Shown in pieces: positions 61,046 to 64,000 of a stretch of 64,000 nt of DNA. A model generated the notes under the pieces. That model ran no database searches. It was given only the letters and a program-made list of their open reading frames with translations, and was not told the DNA's origin. The stretch lies in the NCBI GenBank assembly GCA_039822785.1, contig JBCBMO010000004.1:491835-555834 (forward strand). Reading direction: 5' to 3'. This DNA comes from Thermohalobaculum sp039822785. GTDB taxonomy: Bacteria; Pseudomonadota; Alphaproteobacteria; Rhodobacterales; Rhodobacteraceae. A program made the translations under genes and the position numbers. How positions within the stretch are numbered: position 1 is the first letter of the stretch; every line of letters begins with the position of its first letter.

Positions 61046-61847
61046 AGGCCCCCTGCACCCCGAGCACCGGCGCAAAGATGTCGATACCGGGGGCCAAGCG
61101 GTTGGGCAGGACCGGCCGGTCGAGCCAGTGACCCTCGGCCGCCTGGATCGTCTGGTGAAAACCGGCCCGAACGAACTTGAAGCGCTCCCGCACCACGTCG
61201 TCTCGCTCCAGCTTGATGTAGAGACCCTCCGCCAGATCGCTGTCCTCGGTCTGCCGAGCGACATGGTCTGGTCGATTGCCCGATGCTGCCGCAGCCTCAG
61301 ACAGGGCGGCCCGCCAGTCCGGCGTCTTATAGAGTGAGGGGCGGACCAGGGCCTCGAGCTGTCGCAGCGATGCGACCGGACCCGCGTGGAGCACCGGAAC
61401 CGGCATGACCGGCAGCCCATGTAGCAGCGCCGCGCGGGCGGGGGTGTCCAGAAAGGTCTCCTCCCGGCGGTCCAGCACATCGAATTCGAAGAAGAAATGG
61501 GCCAGGTGGTCGTAGAAGACGGTGTGCTTCGCATAAAGCCATTCACCGAACATGATGTAGCGGTCGCCCAGGACGCCGTTGAGTCGCTGGGCATGGGCCG
61601 CCGCCCAGGTCTTGAACAGTGCGAAATGCCGCTCCCGGCCGCCGCCGGTCAGGTAGTGGCCGCGGCTCTGCAGCAGCAGGCCGCCGTCTCGATCGAACGA
61701 GATCGCACAGTTGGAGCCGTCGAGTTTCTCCTCCAGCACGAGCGTCTCGCCGCGGAGTTCGGACAGCGGTTTACGATCGTTCAGGTCGCCGATCTGAAGG
61801 CGAGAACCCTCCAGATGCCGCGTACGCGGGTACTTCACGAGTTTCAT
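61035..61847 (-). CDS. ATP-dependent RNA ligase family protein
   Basis: The 270-residue protein has the nucleotidyltransferase motif I EKLDGSN (40-46, with Lys41 as the adenylylated residue), motif III-like MFGEWLYAKH, motif IV EGLYIKLE and motif V ERFKFVR, as in RNA ligases. It is small compared with DNA ligases and lacks OB and zinc parts. It is followed by, and overlaps, the HD-Pnk gene, so the two form an RNA repair operon. The ATG at 61847 follows a weak GAGAG site; the upstream extension in the same frame was not used. Substrate could be cleaved tRNA. Confidence 0.88.
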   Translation of the reverse strand: MKLVKYPRTRHLEGSRLQIGDLNDRKPLSELRGETLVLEEKLDGSNCAISFDRDGGLLLQSRGHYLTGGGRERHFALFKTWAAAHAQRLNGVLGDRYIMFGEWLYAKHTVFYDHLAHFFFEFDVLDRREETFLDTPARAALLHGLPVMPVPVLHAGPVASLRQLEALVRPSLYKTPDWRAALSEAAAASGNRPDHVARQTEDSDLAEGLYIKLERDDVVRERFKFVRAGFHQTIQAAEGHWLDRPVLPNRLAPGIDIFAPVLGVQGAYDA

Positions 61848-62099
61848 GATACTCTCACGATGCCACCTGGCTGAACCAGGCCGTTGCACAAGCCAACGGT
61901 CACCTGCAGCGATGCTGCGGCGTCCGGTCGTGGGATGTGCAAGCGTGTTACATCGTCGTGCCCATGTGTCCTGGGTGGTGGTCGGCATCCTTCACTACTC
62001 ATCCCGCCCGAGCCACGCAATGCCTCAGCTCGAGGAGCGTTCAGGGGCTCAGGCTTGCGGGGATCGTCACGGGAGCGTGGACGCGCCTGGTCGGTGCAC
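61848..62099. other. Intergenic region upstream of RNA repair operon, no gene seen
   Basis: These 252 bases lie between the RNA ligase start and the stop of the MarR-type gene, both on the minus strand. Open frames here are short and lack ribosome sites. The region should contain the ligase promoter. I see no tRNA-like cloverleaf or clear terminator. A small RNA gene, as in some RNA repair operons, cannot be excluded by eye. Confidence 0.4.
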
Positions 62100-62555
62100 T
62101 TAGTCGCTGACCCTGCGGGTTTTGTCGCGGTGGGGTTTGCGGCTGGTGAGGGCGTCCGTCAGTTGCTTGAGGGCTTGGGCCATCTCGCGTCGCTTCGCCG
62201 GCTCGAGGCTTGCAAGCAGTCCGTGCAGATGGACGCGCTGTATCTCCTCAGCCTCGGCGAAAGCGCGCTCGCCCTCCGCAGTCAGATCGACGAGCGTCGA
62301 CCGCCGGTCGGTCGGGTGCGGGTGGCGGACCGCAAAGCCGTCCTTCTCCAGCCCATCGACCAGGGTCGTGACGTTGCGCTTGGTCACCGACAGACGCTCG
62401 GCCAGGTCGATCATCGACATCGCCCCGCCCTGCTTCAGCGTCTGCAAAAGCTGAAACCTCGCGGGCGACATGTTCAGATCGACCAGACCCTCCCGCAGAA
62501 ACCGCAGGAAGGGCGGGATGAACTGGCAGAGTGCGTCAGCCGGAGATTGGGTCAC
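62100..62555 (-). CDS. MarR-family transcriptional regulator
   Basis: The 151-residue protein has the MarR winged-helix layout: LNMSPARFQLLQTLKQGGAMSMIDLAERLSVTKRNVTTLVDGLEKDGFAVRHPHPTDRRSTLVDLTAEGERAFAEAEE, with dimerisation helices at both ends. Such regulators usually repress a neighbouring gene and release DNA on ligand binding. It starts at GTG and is divergent from the dehydrogenase gene, with AT-rich operator-like repeats in the 78 bases between them. The dehydrogenase gene is its probable target. Confidence 0.92.
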   Translation of the reverse strand: MTQSPADALCQFIPPFLRFLREGLVDLNMSPARFQLLQTLKQGGAMSMIDLAERLSVTKRNVTTLVDGLEKDGFAVRHPHPTDRRSTLVDLTAEGERAFAEAEEIQRVHLHGLLASLEPAKRREMAQALKQLTDALTSRKPHRDKTRRVSD

Positions 62556-62566
62556 CTAGCACTTCC

Positions 62567-62605
62567 ATATAGTGAGCCTATACACTATGTATCTCCACAC
62601 TATAT
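62567..62605. promoter_or_regulatory. MarR operator/promoter between divergent genes
   Basis: An inverted repeat ATATAGTG (62567-62574) and CACTATAT (62598-62605) encloses a third half-site CACTATGT (62583-62590). Spacing between half-sites is 16 and 15 bases, compatible with binding of one or two regulator dimers. The block is AT-rich and sits between the start codons of the MarR and dehydrogenase genes, so it likely serves as operator for both. Confidence 0.65.
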
Positions 62606-62633
62606 TGGTGGACCTTAAGGAAAGGCGTACCCA

Positions 62634-63497
62634 ATGTCCCCTGCCGCTGCAAACTGGACCGTCATCACAGGCTCAACCGGCGGCATCGGGGCGGAGATCG
62701 TGAAGATCCTCGCTGCGCGGGGCGATCCCATGATCCTGGTGAACCGATCCGAGGCGAAGGCCCAGGCGCAGCGGGCCGCCATCCTCTCAGACCACCCCGA
62801 GGCACGCCTGGAACTGGTCACCGCCGACCTCATGAACACGGTTCAAATCGAGGAGGCGATCAAGACCATCGACGCGCTGCCCGGCAGGATCGACGTTCTC
62901 TATAACAATGCAGGTGTGCTGACCGCCGAGAAGGTCCTGAGCGCGCAGGGCTTCGAGTCCCAGTTCGCGGTCAATGTGCTCGCGTCCTACCAACTGCTCT
63001 GCGGGCTGCGCGCCAAGATGGCACGCCCGGCGGGCGAGACCCCGGCGATGGTCGTCAACTTCTCGTCGAGTGCGATCACGCCGCTGAAGACCCTCACCTT
63101 GCAGGACCTCGCCAATCCCGAGAAGGTCGGCGGGCTGATGAGCACCTATGCCCAGACCAAGCTGGCTGTGACCGCTCTGGCGCCCGCGCTCAGCACCGCG
63201 CTGAAGGCCGACAATATCCTGATCCGGGCGATCGATCCCGGCGCGACCAAGTCCTCGATGACGACCAGCGGCAACAAGGCCATGCCCAGGATCATCGCTT
63301 GGCTGGCGCCGCTCCTGTTCAGCCCCGCGGACAAGCAGGCGGCCAAACTGGTCGAGAGCGCGGACCCCGCTGCCTTTGGCGGCGCCACGGGCATCTACCT
63401 TGCCAACCGCAAGGAGAAGAAGCTGCCCGCACCGGCGGCGGATCCGGCCACGCAGCGCGATCTCCTCGCCCTGCTGGACGGCGTCCTGGCGCCCTAA
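62634..63497 (+). CDS. Short-chain dehydrogenase/reductase
   Basis: The 287-residue protein is a classical SDR: TGSTGGIG (12-19) for NAD(P) binding, NNAG (91-94), a catalytic Ser near 145 (NFSSSAIT) and YAQTK (172-176). It should reduce or oxidise a small carbonyl or alcohol compound in the cytoplasm. It follows AAGGAAAGG and is divergent from a MarR regulator, which suggests induction by its substrate or a toxic compound. The C-terminus is typical in length for retinol-dehydrogenase-like SDRs. The substrate is unknown. Confidence 0.92.
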   Translation: MSPAAANWTVITGSTGGIGAEIVKILAARGDPMILVNRSEAKAQAQRAAILSDHPEARLELVTADLMNTVQIEEAIKTIDALPGRIDVLYNNAGVLTAEKVLSAQGFESQFAVNVLASYQLLCGLRAKMARPAGETPAMVVNFSSSAITPLKTLTLQDLANPEKVGGLMSTYAQTKLAVTALAPALSTALKADNILIRAIDPGATKSSMTTSGNKAMPRIIAWLAPLLFSPADKQAAKLVESADPAAFGGATGIYLANRKEKKLPAPAADPATQRDLLALLDGVLAP

Positions 63498-63510
63498 ACG
63501 CCCGTCGTCG

Positions 63511-63936
63511 TGGGGCGCCGAGCGCGACGGCGCCGTCGCCTATTGCGAGGACCTGCTGGAGCGGCCGACCAAGTCGCGCCTGATGCCGATCACCGATCTC
63601 TACGAAGGCGTCGATGCGGAGGCCCTGGTGGCGCGTCTTGGTCGCCTGGTGGGTCTGGGGGTCAATGTGATCGTGCTGCTGGAGATGCCGGACACCGGGC
63701 GGCCCGGCTACGATCCTCGGCTGGCGGGCATCGTCGCGGGGCTCGGCATCCCGGTCTTCGCCTGCACGCCTGACGAGTTCGCCGACCCGATGGCCTGTAC
63801 CCTGACGCGCGAGAACGTCGAAACCTGGGCTGCGAGCGCCGACATCAAGACCATCCGCCCCGACGATGGATCCTCGATGGGGTGGCGCACCCGGCAAACG
63901 CGCGCCTCGGCCCCGGCAATCGGGCGGGGGCTTTAG
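63511..63936 (+). pseudogene. C-terminal remnant of a CoxE-like vWA protein
   Basis: An open frame of about 140 residues directly after the dehydrogenase gene encodes CEDLLERPTKSRLMPITDLYEG, VNVIVLLEMPDTGRPGYDP and GIPVFACTPDEFADPMA, which match the end of vWA/CoxE-type proteins that usually have 350-400 residues. There is no start codon or ribosome site in frame, and the N-terminal vWA part with its MIDAS motif is absent. It is therefore most likely a truncated remnant joined here by a deletion. It could alternatively be translated from an unusual start, which is less likely. Confidence 0.65.
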
Positions 63937-64000
63937 GTGAATTCGAAGTCGTAGGTGAAGGTTTCGACTGTCGTGCCGCGGGCGTCGCGGTCTGAGTAGA
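63933..64000 (-). CDS. C-terminal end of a minus-strand gene (partial)
   Basis: Read on the minus strand, the window end encodes ...SDRDARGTTVETFTYDFEFT and a TAA stop. It overlaps the end of the vWA remnant by a few bases. The coding frame is open to the edge and has no internal stop, but with about 21 codons the family cannot be named. Confidence 0.4.
   Translation of the reverse strand, partial: YSDRDARGTTVETFTYDFEFT

Overview
The window looks like a chromosomal segment of a very GC-rich alphaproteobacterium, most likely a Rhodobacteraceae relative. This is inferred from codon bias, from small Rhodobacterales-type families (DUF6525-like, DUF1826) and from a Zur-like palindrome of alphaproteobacterial style. 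No rRNA, tRNA, CRISPR array, transposase or integrase was seen.

Layout. (1) 1-4852: a small hypothetical gene, a sulfotransferase, an O-antigen-ligase-like membrane protein and a divergent clan GH-A glycosidase, which together suggest a fragment of polysaccharide metabolism. (2) 5010-32861: a LuxR-type regulator with an atypical receiver, a 330-base intergenic region carrying an unusual AGATCT repeat cluster, then one long plus-strand, mostly overlapping gene series encoding an extracellular contractile injection system (eCIS, phage-tail-like particle). It has sheath, tube, DUF4255 cap protein, AAA+ ATPase, CIS_tube hub protein, LysM-like protein, gpD hub, gpV spike, gp25, two baseplate J proteins, gpI-like protein and a 1481-residue DUF6519/beta-propeller protein. 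It ends with two DUF4157 (eCIS core) cargo candidates: a zincin-like protein and a 1436-residue helical protein ending in an RGH-type nuclease domain plus helix-hairpin-helix, with a small membrane gene overlapping its stop codon. No separate tape-measure gene is visible. (3) 32871-36419: a retropepsin-like protease, a flotillin/OB-membrane-protein pair (YqiK/YqiJ type) and a divergent XRE regulator. (4) 36490-39214: a Zur-box-like palindrome, DUF1826, a small protein, DUF1007 and a NicO-family metal transporter, a probable zinc-homeostasis group. (5) 39180-41581: two hypothetical genes.

(6) 41594-59743 (minus): ten tightly packed genes around the poorly understood virulence factors SrfB (Hsp70/actin-like) and SrfC (P-loop GTPase-like), followed by two lipoprotein genes. 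The other members are three membrane-anchored proline-rich proteins with different C-terminal modules (DUF2135-like, trypsin-like protease, unknown), a fourth proline-rich membrane protein, a secreted SH3-vWA protein, a LolCDE/MacB-like ABC ATPase and permease, and a secreted formylglycine-generating-enzyme-like protein with a coiled coil. This reads as an envelope-spanning NTP-driven machine whose function is not known; it is the best candidate here for an undescribed system. (7) 59903-61847: an RNA end-healing and sealing pair, HD-Pnk plus RNA ligase. (8) 62100-64000: a MarR/short-chain dehydrogenase divergon with a clear operator, a truncated CoxE-type vWA gene remnant and the end of an unknown minus-strand gene.

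The eCIS genes would build a particle loaded with the two DUF4157 proteins. The Srf locus sits about 9 kb from it in the opposite direction, and any functional link between them is inference.
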